Below are positions 63,681-64,000 of a stretch of 64,000 bases of DNA, in pieces. The stretch covers positions 68,742,186-68,806,185 of the forward strand of contig OZ038380.1 of the NCBI GenBank assembly GCA_964036045.1, given 5' to 3'. Origin of the DNA: Eutreptiella sp. 'Long Island Sound 2002' (lineage: Eukaryota; Euglenozoa; Euglenophyceae; Eutreptiales; Eutreptiaceae). A program made the translations under genes and the position numbers. How positions within the stretch are numbered: the stretch's first letter is position 1; each line of letters opens with the position of its first letter. Below the pieces are notes generated by a model that saw only the letters and a program-made list of their open reading frames with translations, did no database searches and had not been told where the DNA came from.

Positions 63681-64000
63681 AGGAGCCCCCACGGTAGTGG
63701 GACCTCGGAGGTCTCTCCTCCGAAAATCAGTGGAATCCCTGAGGAATCAGAGGCACATCGGGTGCCAAAGAAGGCTCCGGAAGAGCCAAAACCACTGAGC
63801 TTCGCCACTCCCAACCCCTGGAGCGCCCTGCCAAGGGAAGTACATGTGGGTACGGGACATGGCAAGAAGGAAGGAGCGACCACGGAGAGCCCCGTGGACG
63901 GGCAGGACCAACCCAAGATCTACACCATCCGTGACCATACCCTTAAAGTCCTGATGCACCCGGACGTGCTAGAGTTGCATGCCGTGAGCGTTGTCCATAA
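63681..64000 (+). CDS. E6 Pol start, in frame after gag TAG (partial)
   Basis: The gag frame stays open for all 106 codons after TAG 63678-63680, to the window edge. The first part is Ser/Pro-rich (SPHGSGTSEVSPPKISGIPE). A region with PKPLSFATPNPWSALPRE and YTIRDHTLKVLMHPDVLEL follows, plausibly leading into a protease. No protease active site is reached. It is read either by stop-codon readthrough or from a separate start. Confidence 0.6.

Larger units (their letters stand above)
60653..64000 (+). mobile_element. E6: second LTR retrotransposon family, 5' part
   Basis: Primer-binding site, then a gag frame to 63680, a TAG, and an in-frame continuation to the window edge. Its Gag shares no obvious sequence with CV Gag. 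GC content and codon use (many GCG, CGG, GAG) differ visibly from CV. The remainder, including protease, RT and the 3' LTR, should lie beyond 64000. Confidence 0.75.

Noticed and set aside
62178-63692. 504-codon minus-strand frame, Leu/Pro/Val-rich
   Set aside because: It is the antisense shadow of E6 gag, open because of GC-rich third positions.

Overview
The window is eukaryotic nuclear DNA made almost entirely of transposable elements. I found no host gene I would defend, no rRNA or tRNA gene, no CRISPR and no bacterial operon. Chromodomain-bearing Ty3/gypsy retrotransposons, a BED/DUF659-type hAT transposase and a spliceosomal intron (GTATGT...CTAG) point to a large repeat-rich genome, probably of the plant lineage. 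A charophyte-type green alga is my best guess, but it is not established. The primer-binding site is unlike the one usual in seed plants.

Layout. One chromovirus family, called CV here, dominates: E1 (minus, 893-8050, with a detached fragment at 1-427), E2 (minus, 12102-20605, 5'-truncated), E3 (plus, 26319-36925, structurally complete with 708-bp LTRs and a TAGGG target duplication), E5 (plus, about 37343-42943, partial) and E4 (minus, 44703-58290, 5'-truncated and interrupted). The order inside CV is 5' LTR, primer-binding site, gag with a CCHC knuckle, UAG stop, protease, reverse transcriptase, RNase H, integrase, GPY/F module, chromodomain, a very long noncoding 3' region (about 2.5-2.8 kb) with tRNA-like pol III boxes, G-rich polypurine tract, 3' LTR. 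A second, unrelated retroelement (E6, plus) enters at the right edge with a primer-binding site at 60653-60665, a gag of about 935 codons, a UAG stop and an open pol frame to the window end.

Nesting in the right half is four deep. The 3' region of E5 is cut by a hAT transposon (from 42944). The hAT is cut by the 3' LTR of E4 (44703). The chromodomain region of E4 is cut by a 4.06-kb unit (48478-52538). That unit carries a decayed two-exon orphan gene, a second possible gene, short inverted ends and many copies of a TTCAATTGAA-type palindrome. It is my best candidate for an undescribed DNA transposon.

Between elements lie a 378-bp tandem satellite (20610-21760), a 39-bp minisatellite (23396-23825), a 71-bp minisatellite (24540-25045) and a short dispersed repeat (11100-11340 and 36931-37140). 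Other intergenic stretches show nothing I recognise.

Working together: Gag would assemble the particle. PR-RT-RH-IN-chromodomain would be made as a Gag-Pol fusion by reading through a UAG, whose 12 downstream bases are identical in all four CV copies that retain the site. The chromodomain would direct integration. Every CV copy here carries disabling lesions, so none is obviously autonomous.
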